Numbered from the stretch's first letter, positions 51,166 to 58,908 are shown. The stretch is DNA of 64,000 bases from Agreia sp. PsM10 (GCF_030433855.1 NZ_JARUXC010000007.1:62001-126000), one strand, 5' to 3'. Notes: generated from the sequence alone by a model not told the origin. Translations and numbers: made by a program.

Positions 51166-52369
51166 CGGTCACCACCTCATTGAGTAGGTGGTTTCCGTCG
51201 ATCGTGTACACGCTCGACGTTTCTGACTCGAAGTCTGCGTAGTAACCGAAGTATTTTTTCCACGCAATGACCGCAAACGCGGCGTTCAGCATGTTCAGTT
51301 CGGCGATCTGGATGTTCTGCGAGTATTCGTCGTCATCCTCATCGGCAAACGAAATGTTGTCGTTAATCCAGGTTTGATTGTCCTGCCTTGCCGAGCTCAT
51401 AGTCGTTCTCACGATTCCAGCTATCGAGGTACCGGCCTGGTATATACCCATCCCGCAGTCCACCATCGGGATGGCGAACTCTTGTAGCTTCTCGATGATG
51501 TAGAGCTTCTGCGGACTGGTGTCCATCGCGAGGAACACGAAGGATGCGTCTCGCAGTTCGTCGATATTGGCGTTGGTCACACGTTCTGCGTGAGCAATGA
51601 CACCGCGGTGCATGGCGTCATAGGTGACCTGGTGATGGTGAACCTTCAGCGGCTGAGCCGTGAGCTGGTCGAACGTCGCGGCACCGGGCGAACGGAACGC
51701 ATTATGGGTCAGATACGTGTCGCCATCGTATAGATGCACTTCGGCGACTGGCGTTTTGGCAACCGCGTCGAGGATGTACGAGCCCGTGCCGCCCAGCCCG
51801 ACAATAATCACTTTCTGACCGCGAAGCCGATCGATTACGGCCCCAATTCCAGCGCGACTGCTCGCGGAATCGAAGTACCGCAGTGGCGTCTCGTCTTCGC
51901 CTGCCTTGATCGGCGGGAAAGTCTGAACTTTGACCGCCGGGTCTATCTCGTGGACCTCGGACAGCAACATGTCCGCGTATGTCGTCATCTTCTCGTAGTA
52001 GTCCTGATAGATGGGCTCGGGCTTGTGGGAGAAGCCACAGCTTGCGATCAGTCCGCCACCGAGGTGCGTCGTGCCGATCTGGTAGATCAACGCGTGAAGC
52101 ACTTGCCCGTTTGAGTCACACGGCAGGTCTTCGGCAGTCACACCGACGAAGTTCACCACGTGGCTGCTCATCGGGCCTGTGCGTTCACCACCCGCCGCGA
52201 CGTCCATGACGACAGTCAACTCGGACACCAGGAACCCCCACTGAACTTTCCGGTTTGCATCGACGTAAGGTACGCGAACGATGAGGTTGTTCGCCTCCAC
52301 CGCAATGTCGTATCCCTCGACCTGAAGGCGGTTGAGGTCGGGGCTACGACTTACCAGTGGCTTTGACAT
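51155..52369 (-). CDS. fused E2-like (DUF6791) and E1-like ThiF adenylyltransferase
   Basis: A 404-aa two-domain protein. Residues about 10-150 match DUF6791, thought to be an E2-like fold, with Cys111 in LIASCGFSHKP as a candidate thioester site. Residues about 175-404 are a ThiF/E1 domain: nucleotide loop VGLGGTGSYIL (190-200), YDGD acidic strand end (about 214-217), AMDTSPQK, and VDCGMGIYQ with Cys305. Predicted to adenylate the C-terminus of the neighbouring Ubl protein and hand it on within one chain. It overlaps the Ubl gene by 26 nt and the DUF6527 gene by 11 nt. Base composition is lower-GC than the flanks. Confidence 0.85.
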   Translation of the reverse strand: MSKPLVSRSPDLNRLQVEGYDIAVEANNLIVRVPYVDANRKVQWGFLVSELTVVMDVAAGGERTGPMSSHVVNFVGVTAEDLPCDSNGQVLHALIYQIGTTHLGGGLIASCGFSHKPEPIYQDYYEKMTTYADMLLSEVHEIDPAVKVQTFPPIKAGEDETPLRYFDSASSRAGIGAVIDRLRGQKVIIVGLGGTGSYILDAVAKTPVAEVHLYDGDTYLTHNAFRSPGAATFDQLTAQPLKVHHHQVTYDAMHRGVIAHAERVTNANIDELRDASFVFLAMDTSPQKLYIIEKLQEFAIPMVDCGMGIYQAGTSIAGIVRTTMSSARQDNQTWINDNISFADEDDDEYSQNIQIAELNMLNAAFAVIAWKKYFGYYADFESETSSVYTIDGNHLLNEVVTVED

Positions 52370-53012
52370 TGAAGATCGTCCCTTCCTTCTTGACGATGAC
52401 GGTTTTACCTGCCTTTAAGGTGCCCTCTTTCGGCTCCTTCGCCTTGCGGAAAGTAACAGTGAAGCGCGTGTCGGGACTAGGTGGGACTGGGAATGCGAGC
52501 TGGACCACTTTGTCGTAGTCGACCTCCTCGTCGTCGACAGCCGCGGGGACGGTATTCACGACGATGGTCCAGCTCGCGACCTGGGCGACGGAGACGAACG
52601 CATCTCCTTCGCGGAGGTCGATTACCTTCACGTCCCGAAGGACGGTTATTTCACCGTTCGCCTTGATCTTGGCGAGATCGAAGTGCGCTGGGTCGAGACC
52701 GGCGAGGCGGAGCAAGGATGCTGCTTCCTGGTCGTCGTCGCGTGTCGAGTACGAGTTGCCGTCGATTGTGAAAGTCAGCAGCACCCGTTGCTTCAGGGCG
52801 AGAAAAGCGTCGCCCTCCTTCAGGTCCAGGACCTTGCCGTCTTTAAGCACGTCCGGGTCATCGCCAGGGACGATCCGAGCAAGGTCGAATACATCGGGGT
52901 CGCGACCGGCCAGACGCAGAAGGTTGGCCGCTTCTTGGTCATCGTCGCGAGTACTGTACTCGATTCCATCAATCGTGAATCGGATTTTCGCTCTGGACTC
53001 ACTGGTACCCAT
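52344..53012 (-). CDS. multiubiquitin protein with three Ubl domains
   Basis: A 222-aa protein built of three ubiquitin-like beta-grasp units: about 9-73, 77-141 and 147-222. The first two are close duplicates (FTIDGIEYSTRDDDQEA and FTIDGNSYSTRDDDQEA), the third is longer and carries the Multi_ubiq hallmark GTIFNVKATGKS at the C-terminus. There is no terminal Gly-Gly; Gly220 is followed by Lys-Ser, so trimming or direct use of the Ser terminus must be considered. Start at 53012 has GAGG upstream. First gene of the ubiquitin-like operon and divergent from an XRE regulator. Confidence 0.85.
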   Translation of the reverse strand: MGTSESRAKIRFTIDGIEYSTRDDDQEAANLLRLAGRDPDVFDLARIVPGDDPDVLKDGKVLDLKEGDAFLALKQRVLLTFTIDGNSYSTRDDDQEAASLLRLAGLDPAHFDLAKIKANGEITVLRDVKVIDLREGDAFVSVAQVASWTIVVNTVPAAVDDEEVDYDKVVQLAFPVPPSPDTRFTVTFRKAKEPKEGTLKAGKTVIVKKEGTIFNVKATGKS

Positions 53013-53166
53013 CGGGCGCCTCATTTCTGCCTGGTCGGCGTAGGTGGTCCGCTAACTGTATCAGTAAAGAGTCATTGCCCACATAGAGCGTCGCGTGTCT
53101 GAATCAGTCAAGAAACAAGGTGCCTTATGCTGGGAGCATGTCGATGAGCCATTTACGCTGCGGACG
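53013..53166. promoter_or_regulatory. divergent control region with 15-bp direct repeat
   Basis: CTGTATCAGTAAAGA (53056-53070) and CTGAATCAGTCAAGA (53099-53113) match at 13 of 15 positions; each holds a small dyad (ACTG-TAT-CAGT; CTGA-A-TCAG). They lie between the Ubl operon and the XRE gene, whose TACGCT -10 is at 53154-53159, 7 nt from ATG 53167. They are good candidate XRE sites for repression of the Ubl operon. The second repeat would be coding if the XRE gene began at GTG 53095, which argues for the later start. Confidence 0.55.
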
Positions 53167-53676
53167 ATGACCGCAGACATCTCGCCGGAAACGGACTCCG
53201 GCCCCATTGAACGCCTGGACGTGGTTCAACTGGGCTCCATGCTTAAGGAACATCGAGGGTCGCTGTCGCTTCGCAAGGCCGCAGCTGAGGCGAATGTCAG
53301 CTTCAGCACGTTCTCCCGCGTCGAAGCCGGGTCTCAGCCGGATCTGACATCATTCATGTTGCTTTGCGCTTGGCTCGGAGTTCCGCCGAGTAGATTCTTC
53401 GCACCCATCGTCCCTCGCGAGGTCAATCCGATCGATGAGGCGATCTCGCACCTAACCTCAGACCCCCGCCTTGAGCCCGCTGCGGCGACCAAGATATCCG
53501 AGATGCTGCGAACTATGTATGACGCCCTCGCCGTTAACATCGCGGGTCCGCCGGTAATTGCGTGTCACTTGAGAGCAGCGAGCGTCCTTCGCCCCGGAGT
53601 GCCCCAACGTCTTAATCAAATCCTCGGAACTATGCATGAGTCCCTCGAACGCAAAATCGCTGCGGGGGAAATTTGA
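53167..53676 (+). CDS. XRE-family regulator paired with ImmA/IrrE protease
   Basis: A 169-aa regulator with an N-terminal HTH (LGSMLKEHRGSLSLRKAAAEANVSF-like region, about 20-75; SFSTFSRVEAG recognition helix) and a helical C-terminus. TACGCT 7 nt upstream supports ATG 53167. Its stop overlaps the TTG start of the ImmA/IrrE gene. In phages, ICEs and stress loci such pairs work by protease cleavage of the XRE repressor. Here the divergent target is the Ubl operon. Confidence 0.83.
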   Translation: MTADISPETDSGPIERLDVVQLGSMLKEHRGSLSLRKAAAEANVSFSTFSRVEAGSQPDLTSFMLLCAWLGVPPSRFFAPIVPREVNPIDEAISHLTSDPRLEPAAATKISEMLRTMYDALAVNIAGPPVIACHLRAASVLRPGVPQRLNQILGTMHESLERKIAAGEI

Positions 53677-54227
53677 CTCTCAAGCACGGCTTCAAGGCTC
53701 AGTCCGAGCGGACGGCTTCGAAGTTCAGGGGCGAACTCGGCCTGGCTGCCAGCGACGCGCTAGATCCACGCGTTCTGGCTGAGCACCTAGGGGTCGCTGT
53801 CGTCGATGCGGGCTCGCTCATCGCTGTCGAAGAGTTGGAAGAGCTCGAGCGCATCCAGGCCTATTCTTTTTCTGCAGCGACCTTCGATATAAGCGCGAGA
53901 AAGATCATTGTGGTCAGCCCTCTTCGCAGCCGCGGTCGCCAAAACAGCGATATCGCGCACGAACTTTCGCACGTCATCCTTGACCACGACCTTTCAGAAG
54001 TTCGAGAACTCGCTGGCATGCCCTTCCGGACCTGTAAGCCCGAGGAGGAGGAGGAAGCCACTGCGCTTGGGGGCGCTCTTCTGTTACCGCGCGATCTATT
54101 GATGTCGGCGGCCCGCCGCAACGCGACAATCGAACAAATCGCAGACCAGTATTTAGTGACCTCAGAGATGGCTCGATACAGGTACAACACCACCGGTGTT
54201 GCCAAGCAAGTGTCGCGCACAAGATAG
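53673..54227 (+). CDS. ImmA/IrrE-family metallopeptidase
   Basis: A 184-aa zinc protease: the HExxH site is IAHELSHVILDHD, with a downstream EEEEEATALGGALLLP segment holding the third ligand region and the ATEFA-like helix. A C-terminal helix-turn-helix-like tail (TIEQIADQYLVTSEMARYRYN) is typical. A TTG start at 53673 overlaps the XRE stop. Expected to cleave the XRE partner and so release the Ubl operon when a signal, for example phage or DNA damage, arrives; this is by analogy. Confidence 0.86.
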   Translation: MTLKHGFKAQSERTASKFRGELGLAASDALDPRVLAEHLGVAVVDAGSLIAVEELEELERIQAYSFSAATFDISARKIIVVSPLRSRGRQNSDIAHELSHVILDHDLSEVRELAGMPFRTCKPEEEEEATALGGALLLPRDLLMSAARRNATIEQIADQYLVTSEMARYRYNTTGVAKQVSRTR

Positions 54228-54543
54228 CCACGAAATGAGCACAGCACCTGGATCGTAAACGTCACCGGCTGTGGCCAGTTCCTAGCTTCAACTTTCGTAA
54301 TCGCCCACGTCAACTCCGAGCGCTACGCCCGTGTTCTAAGTCGACGGACTAATCGACCTGCTGCAAGTAATGCGCGGGCCTTGACGTAGTCGCACTCACG
54401 CTTCCCACAGGACGAAACCGTGGCAACGAGGCGGCCGGCCCTAACACCCGTAAACCAGATCCACTTCACCGCGACTTCCGACGACGTTAGATCTGTCCAT
54501 CAGGGCGGTAGCGTTGGCCCGACGGCAGCAGTACGAACGGAGA
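54228..54543. other. gene-free stretch in the island
   Basis: About 315 nt between the ImmA and kinase genes. It holds the NarL-gene relic (about 54240-54310); the rest shows no convincing ORF, RNA or hairpin. Confidence 0.6.
54240..54310 (-). pseudogene. relic of the 3' end of a NarL-type response-regulator gene
   Basis: The minus strand reads AITKVEARNWPQPVTFTIQ, matching AMTKVGARDRAQLVTFTFR at the C-terminus of the intact regulator at 58909-59568 (about 11 of 20 residues identical; DNA about 77% identical over roughly 50 nt by hand). No upstream HTH or receiver coding remains. Same orientation as the intact gene, so the pair are direct repeats 4.7 kb apart enclosing the kinase-to-Gp37 genes. 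Confidence 0.55.
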
Positions 54544-55491
54544 ATGATGACGGATATCTTGACCTGGTTCCTTCCCGCGGTAGCTGTACTAGCGGTCAGT
54601 ACTCTATTGGTCTTCTCGCGCATCTACGAAGCTCGAGAGAACGTCCGGTCTAAGCGCATCGAGGCGGAATTAAGAAGTCGGGATGCAAAAGAGCGGGATC
54701 AGTTTCTGCAAGAAATTTTGTTGACGCAGCGAAATACAATTGAATCGCTCATAAGGGAAACGCGGCGCAGCACTCGGAGTGGAACGTCTCTGACCGACCA
54801 GAAAGAGGCTGGTCAATTGGACACAGATGCTTTGAATGAATCTGTGGCCCTCATTGTGCGCGAAATAAGCCACAGCCTAAATACACCTTTGTCACAAATA
54901 GAAGTCGCCCTCTCTTTGGTGGCGGGCAGCAAAGAACTAAGTTCTGACGATCGGAGCGCGCTTGCCCGGGCAGCCACAAGCGTTGCTATCTCTAAGTCGT
55001 TCATCCAGGCGTTCCGCATAGTTTCTGGCGGTGACATGGCCTCTGAAGTTGCGTCCAATGAAGGGCTCGCGGAGTTCGTGCTGAGAGCGGCGTCTGGACT
55101 AGGCGTCAGCAAAGACCATGTGATTCTGGATATTCCTACTCAACTTGATTATCGATCGTCGTTCATTCTGGCCCTCCTTGTGCCGTTGATCGAGAACGCC
55201 GTCGAAGCGTCACCGGCGATAGACGTTTTTGTCAAAGGCACCCAGTCTCGTAACGAAATTTCGTTATTGGTCGAAAACAAATTCTTGGACGAAGACAATG
55301 CGCAGAAATCCTTAGATCCAGAGATACTTACGCGAGGTTTCTCTACTAAGCCGGATCATGAAGGGCTCGGATTAGCCGTGGTGCAACGGCTTGTCCGATC
55401 AGTTCCGGGGGCAGTATTCACCCAAGAGGTCAAGGACGGACGAGCCATGTTCGCTGTATCCCTTCCCCTGAACCCTCGGGGGCTAGCATGA
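54544..55491 (+). CDS. membrane-anchored sensor histidine kinase
   Basis: A 315-aa kinase with one N-terminal TM (about 5-25), a coiled-coil-like region (28-75), an H-box VREISHSLNTPLSQIE (His110), N-box VPLIENAVEASP (Asn218) and G-box GFSTKPDHEGLGLAVV. There is no periplasmic or PAS sensor domain, so the input is probably cytosolic or membrane-linked. CGGAGA precedes ATG 54544 (MMTD). It overlaps the regulator gene (ATGA) and forms a kinase-effector pair. Codon use is clearly more AT-rich than the flanks. Confidence 0.84.
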   Translation: MMTDILTWFLPAVAVLAVSTLLVFSRIYEARENVRSKRIEAELRSRDAKERDQFLQEILLTQRNTIESLIRETRRSTRSGTSLTDQKEAGQLDTDALNESVALIVREISHSLNTPLSQIEVALSLVAGSKELSSDDRSALARAATSVAISKSFIQAFRIVSGGDMASEVASNEGLAEFVLRAASGLGVSKDHVILDIPTQLDYRSSFILALLVPLIENAVEASPAIDVFVKGTQSRNEISLLVENKFLDEDNAQKSLDPEILTRGFSTKPDHEGLGLAVVQRLVRSVPGAVFTQEVKDGRAMFAVSLPLNPRGLA

Positions 55492-56471
55492 GTGCGGTAG
55501 TCGTCGTCGATGATGATCGCGACGCTGCTGAGGACTACGCGCGTCTCGTCACCCAAGCGACGGGACTTTCGGCCGTCGCATACGACGATCCGGGGGAGGC
55601 TGAAGAAGCCGTTAGATCCGGGGGTGTCGCGATTGTCGTCCTGGACCAGCAGATGCCTCAGATTCTTGGGATTGATCTATTCATTCGACTTCGTGAGATT
55701 GATCCGCGAGTCCGTGGCGTTTTGTTGACAGGCGAGGCAAGTAGTAGCGATGTGGGCGAAGCCTTGAATCGCGGATTTTCTCGCTACATTGCTAAGCCGC
55801 AAGCGCTTACACAGTTACCCGGTGTGATTCGGGGCGAGTACATCCAGTACCAGAATCATGCGCTAATTGGCGTTTCGGCGGAGCAGCCGGTGATTGCACG
55901 CAGACGGAAGTGGTGGCCAATTGGGTCGCTCACAACTATCCGTCTAATCGCGCTCGAAATTGTCAATGAATCCCTCGTACGGGATGAAGACTGGCGAGAG
56001 GTCTTGACGTTACAAGCCGGGCAGAAACGACGAGCGACCTTATCCCGTACTGCCGCTTGGACGCTTCAGTTGGAGGATGAGGTGTCGACAAAAATTGGGG
56101 CTGAATTTTCGCTCGGCGTTGGCAAGGTTTCGAAACTCTCTGCCAAGCTCCAGAACGAGGTCTCAGTTCAGTTGCGAGAGAGCATGACGTCGTCCGTGAC
56201 CGAGGTTACCGAGTCTGAGGAATCGTTCGAACTGCCCCCAGAACCTCAGGATGTGAACACGGTTCACGTGAGAGCTCGTCGGGTTCAACAAGCCCCTGTT
56301 CTGATCAGCGCCCGCTTGGTGTTGTCGGAGGATTGCAATTGCTGCAGTCGCCCCCATGTATTGACGGTTCAGGTGCTCGTGGACACTGGGACACTCGCGC
56401 TGAGGCACGTTGACCTCTTAAGCAACGGCGAAGATCGTACGATCCCGTTGGGTCGCAGCGGGGCGGCGTGA
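55488..56471 (+). CDS. response regulator with uncharacterised C-terminal output domain
   Basis: A 327-aa protein. Receiver domain 1-115: acidic pocket Asp8-10, phospho-acceptor Asp53 (VVLDQQMP), Thr81 and Lys103-Pro104. The remaining about 205 residues match no HTH, enzymatic or c-di-GMP output I know. They include a long stretch of alternating residues (about 195-250: KIGAEFSLGVGKVSKLSAKL, SMTSSVTEVTESEESFELPP) and a Cys cluster EDCNCCSRPH. Alternating Ser/Thr strands before a PP turn recall the stem strands of ETX/MTX2-type toxins, but that is only a visual resemblance. Coupled to the kinase by ATGA. Confidence 0.75.
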   Translation: MSAVVVVDDDRDAAEDYARLVTQATGLSAVAYDDPGEAEEAVRSGGVAIVVLDQQMPQILGIDLFIRLREIDPRVRGVLLTGEASSSDVGEALNRGFSRYIAKPQALTQLPGVIRGEYIQYQNHALIGVSAEQPVIARRRKWWPIGSLTTIRLIALEIVNESLVRDEDWREVLTLQAGQKRRATLSRTAAWTLQLEDEVSTKIGAEFSLGVGKVSKLSAKLQNEVSVQLRESMTSSVTEVTESEESFELPPEPQDVNTVHVRARRVQQAPVLISARLVLSEDCNCCSRPHVLTVQVLVDTGTLALRHVDLLSNGEDRTIPLGRSGAA

Positions 56472-56487
56472 TCACCTCGCGGTGATC
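56470..56487. terminator. short hairpin after the response-regulator gene
   Basis: GATCACC-TCGC-GGTGATC, a perfect 7-bp stem beginning at the stop codon and followed by TACTTTCC. A plausible weak terminator ending the kinase-regulator unit. Confidence 0.45.
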
Positions 56488-56817
56488 TACTTTCCCTGAA
56501 CCCCGGCAGCCACGTCTCTGAAGCTCGCAGGCCACGAACGGTATGTACGCGTCAGTTTGAGCACCTCGAGTGACCAAGAGGAATCCCTATTTCCTAATCT
56601 CACAAATGCATAACCGGCCCCGTAGTGGACGCGAGGATGCTTCGGGCCCCCCGTTGGGCGGCACAAGAGCTCAAATCTGACTATTGATCAAGTGTGCTTC
56701 AGGAGAAGGGCATGTTGCGAGTCAGCCGGCAGGATACGACACGCCCGAAGACTGGAGTCCGAGCGTTTACAATCCCTTATGCAAACATGAGTTTTCGTAG
56801 CGAACGAGGGGGCGTCG
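56488..56817. other. gene-free stretch before tcmP
   Basis: About 330 nt of lower-GC sequence without a supported gene. GAGGGGGCG just before 56818 is the tcmP ribosome-binding site. No clear promoter or structured RNA was recognised. Confidence 0.5.
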
Positions 56818-57933
56818 ATGAGGGATTCAGATCCGTCGAAGTGGGAGCTCGACCCTCATACCCGAGCCAAACACCAGCTGCTAGAACGTTATCTTGGTGC
56901 ATGGTTTCCCAAAATGGCTAGCTGGAACAGGCGAGTAGTCTTCTTGGACGGTTTCGCGGGTCGCGGCGTCTACGAAGACGGGACGCACGGCTCCCCCGTG
57001 ATTGCGTTGCGTCGGTTAGTCGATCATCGACATGCGCCAAAGATGTCGAGTTGTAATTTCCAGTTCTACTTCATAGAGAAGAACAAAGAGAACGCCGAGT
57101 CGCTAGCGGACACGATCGACAGATTCCGAAAAAATGAGGCCAGCCTCGTCACAGAAAATGTGAAAACGGTCGTCATCAACGACACGTTTGAAAATGTAGC
57201 CCGCGAAATCACAGATGACCTCACATCGCGAGGAAAGCGGCTGGCCCCCACCTTCGCATTCATAGATCCTTTCGGGTACACGGGTTTGTCCATGGCGACG
57301 ATCGCCGACCTCCTGCGAGACTCTAAATCGGAGGTGCTTATCAACTTCATGGTTGGACATGTCCAACGATTTGTTGAGCGTCCAGGTCAAGAGAATGCAA
57401 TTCAATCCCTATTCGGCCTTCCGCCAGACGAAGTGATGGCGGATTATGACGGAACGCCCGGCGCAGCTCGAATCGCGCACCTACGAGATGTCTACGCGAA
57501 GCAACTGAAGAACGTGGCCAAGTTCACGTTTGTAAGTAGTTTTGAGATGCGCAATTCGTCGGGCAACGTGTCCTATTACCTGATCCACGGGACCAGGCAC
57601 TACGAGGGCGTGAAAACGATAAAGGAAGCAATGTGGAAACTCGACCCGGGCTCCGGGCGGGTCTTCGCAGATCGGCTCGCCGGACAATCGATTTTGTTTA
57701 CCCCAGACCCGGACATCGAGCCATTGAAAGACGCTTTGTCGACGAGGTTTCGAGATATGGGACCAATCTTCGCCGAGATAATCGAGGAGTTTGTGATTCT
57801 TGAGACTCCCTTTCGAGAAACGCACATGACCAGTGCACTGCGCGAGCTAGAGAGAGCTCACAAAATCACCGTCATCCGCAAGGCGAAATCGGGATATAAA
57901 CGCGATGGACAAACGACGATCAATTTTCTCTAG
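56818..57933 (+). CDS. tcmP: three-Cys-motif partner protein TcmP
   Basis: A 371-aa protein matching TcmP: KHQLLERYLGAWFP, then a SAM-methyltransferase-like Rossmann start FLDGFAGRGVYEDG, FYFIEKNKENAE as the acidic second strand, and PTFAFIDPFGYTGL as the motif-IV-like strand. A C-terminal winged-helix-like tail follows. TcmP always occurs beside a three-Cys-motif protein, as here (137-nt gap). The activity of the pair is unproven; modification or repair of nucleic acid is a reasonable guess. Often seen in mobile and defence regions. Confidence 0.87.
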   Translation: MRDSDPSKWELDPHTRAKHQLLERYLGAWFPKMASWNRRVVFLDGFAGRGVYEDGTHGSPVIALRRLVDHRHAPKMSSCNFQFYFIEKNKENAESLADTIDRFRKNEASLVTENVKTVVINDTFENVAREITDDLTSRGKRLAPTFAFIDPFGYTGLSMATIADLLRDSKSEVLINFMVGHVQRFVERPGQENAIQSLFGLPPDEVMADYDGTPGAARIAHLRDVYAKQLKNVAKFTFVSSFEMRNSSGNVSYYLIHGTRHYEGVKTIKEAMWKLDPGSGRVFADRLAGQSILFTPDPDIEPLKDALSTRFRDMGPIFAEIIEEFVILETPFRETHMTSALRELERAHKITVIRKAKSGYKRDGQTTINFL

Positions 57934-58070
57934 GAATTTGGTCCCTCGTGGCAGAGACTTCGAACGCGGGCTTCAATCGGGGGACGACATGCGCGGTGTC
58001 CGTAAGGTGGTGATCGACAACACGCTGACGAGACAGGTTGATGCGTTTTGGATAGTGAGGTCAGACGAGC

Positions 58071-58826
58071 ATGGCAAGAACTGCAATTGAGTGGACTGAG
58101 GTCACCTGGAACCCGGTGACCGGCTGCGATCAGGTGTCGACGGGATGCGACAACTGCTACGCCCTGACTCTCTCAAAGCGACTGAAAGCGATGGGAGCGG
58201 CCAAGTACCAAAACGATGGAGATCCTGTCACGTCCGGTCCTGGATTCGGGGTCACCATGCACGAGGGTTCGCTGGGGCAGCCACTGACCTGGTCCAAGCC
58301 ATCGATAGTGTTTGTGAATTCAATGAGTGATTTATTCCACGCGAAAGTATCGCTGGATTTCATTCAAAGGGTCTTCGAGGTAATGGAAAAGACACCTCAA
58401 CACACGTATCAAATTCTGACAAAGCGGGCGCGCCGCTTGCGACGCCTAGCCCCACATCTACGGTGGCCCAGCAACGTCTGGATTGGAGTGTCGGTGGAAG
58501 ATCCGACCGCGTTTGATCGAATTCATGAGCTGTCTCGGGTCCCAGCCGCAGTTCGATTTCTGTCCTGTGAACCACTCCTTGCCGCATTACCTGAGATACC
58601 GCTGGCCGGAATTGATTGGGTGATCGCTGGCGGTGAGTCAGGTCCGAGACACCGGCAGATGGAGGTCGGGTGGGTGGAAGAAATTCGAGATCAATGCGTA
58701 ACCGCTGACGTTCCTTTCTTTTTCAAGCAATGGGGCGGAAGGACACCCAAAATCAATGGGCGCGAGCTGGACGGGCGAACTTGGAGCGAAATGCCGCGGG
58801 CTGCTGAAGACAGAATTACCGCATAA
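58071..58826 (+). CDS. three-Cys-motif protein, phage Gp37/Gp68 family (DUF5131)
   Basis: A 251-aa protein with the signature C19-x6-C26-x2-C29 in TGCDQVSTGCDNCYALTL, and the family strands IFVNSMSDLFH-like, QILTKRARRLRRL, WIGVSVEDP, RFLSCEPLL and WVIAGGESGP. The barrel-like strand order and Cys cluster suggest a radical-SAM-like iron-sulfur enzyme, though the Cys spacing differs from CxxxCxxC. It forms a functional pair with TcmP upstream. Last gene of the island. Confidence 0.87.
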   Translation: MARTAIEWTEVTWNPVTGCDQVSTGCDNCYALTLSKRLKAMGAAKYQNDGDPVTSGPGFGVTMHEGSLGQPLTWSKPSIVFVNSMSDLFHAKVSLDFIQRVFEVMEKTPQHTYQILTKRARRLRRLAPHLRWPSNVWIGVSVEDPTAFDRIHELSRVPAAVRFLSCEPLLAALPEIPLAGIDWVIAGGESGPRHRQMEVGWVEEIRDQCVTADVPFFFKQWGGRTPKINGRELDGRTWSEMPRAAEDRITA

Positions 58827-58908
58827 CTATTCTGATCAGGGCCATTAACTACGGCTACGTCTCGACCGGGCGAAGGACTCGACCACAGCGGTATGACCGT
58901 CTGCCCAA

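Noticed and set aside
53095-53166. 24-residue N-terminal extension of the XRE regulator (GTG at 53095)
   Set aside because: It would cover the second operator-like repeat and contains unusual Cys/Trp content; TACGCT 7 nt before ATG 53167 supports the shorter form.
50578-58908. Prophage or integrative element
   Set aside because: No integrase, transposase, structural phage gene or tRNA attachment site is visible; only the NarL relic hints at recombination.
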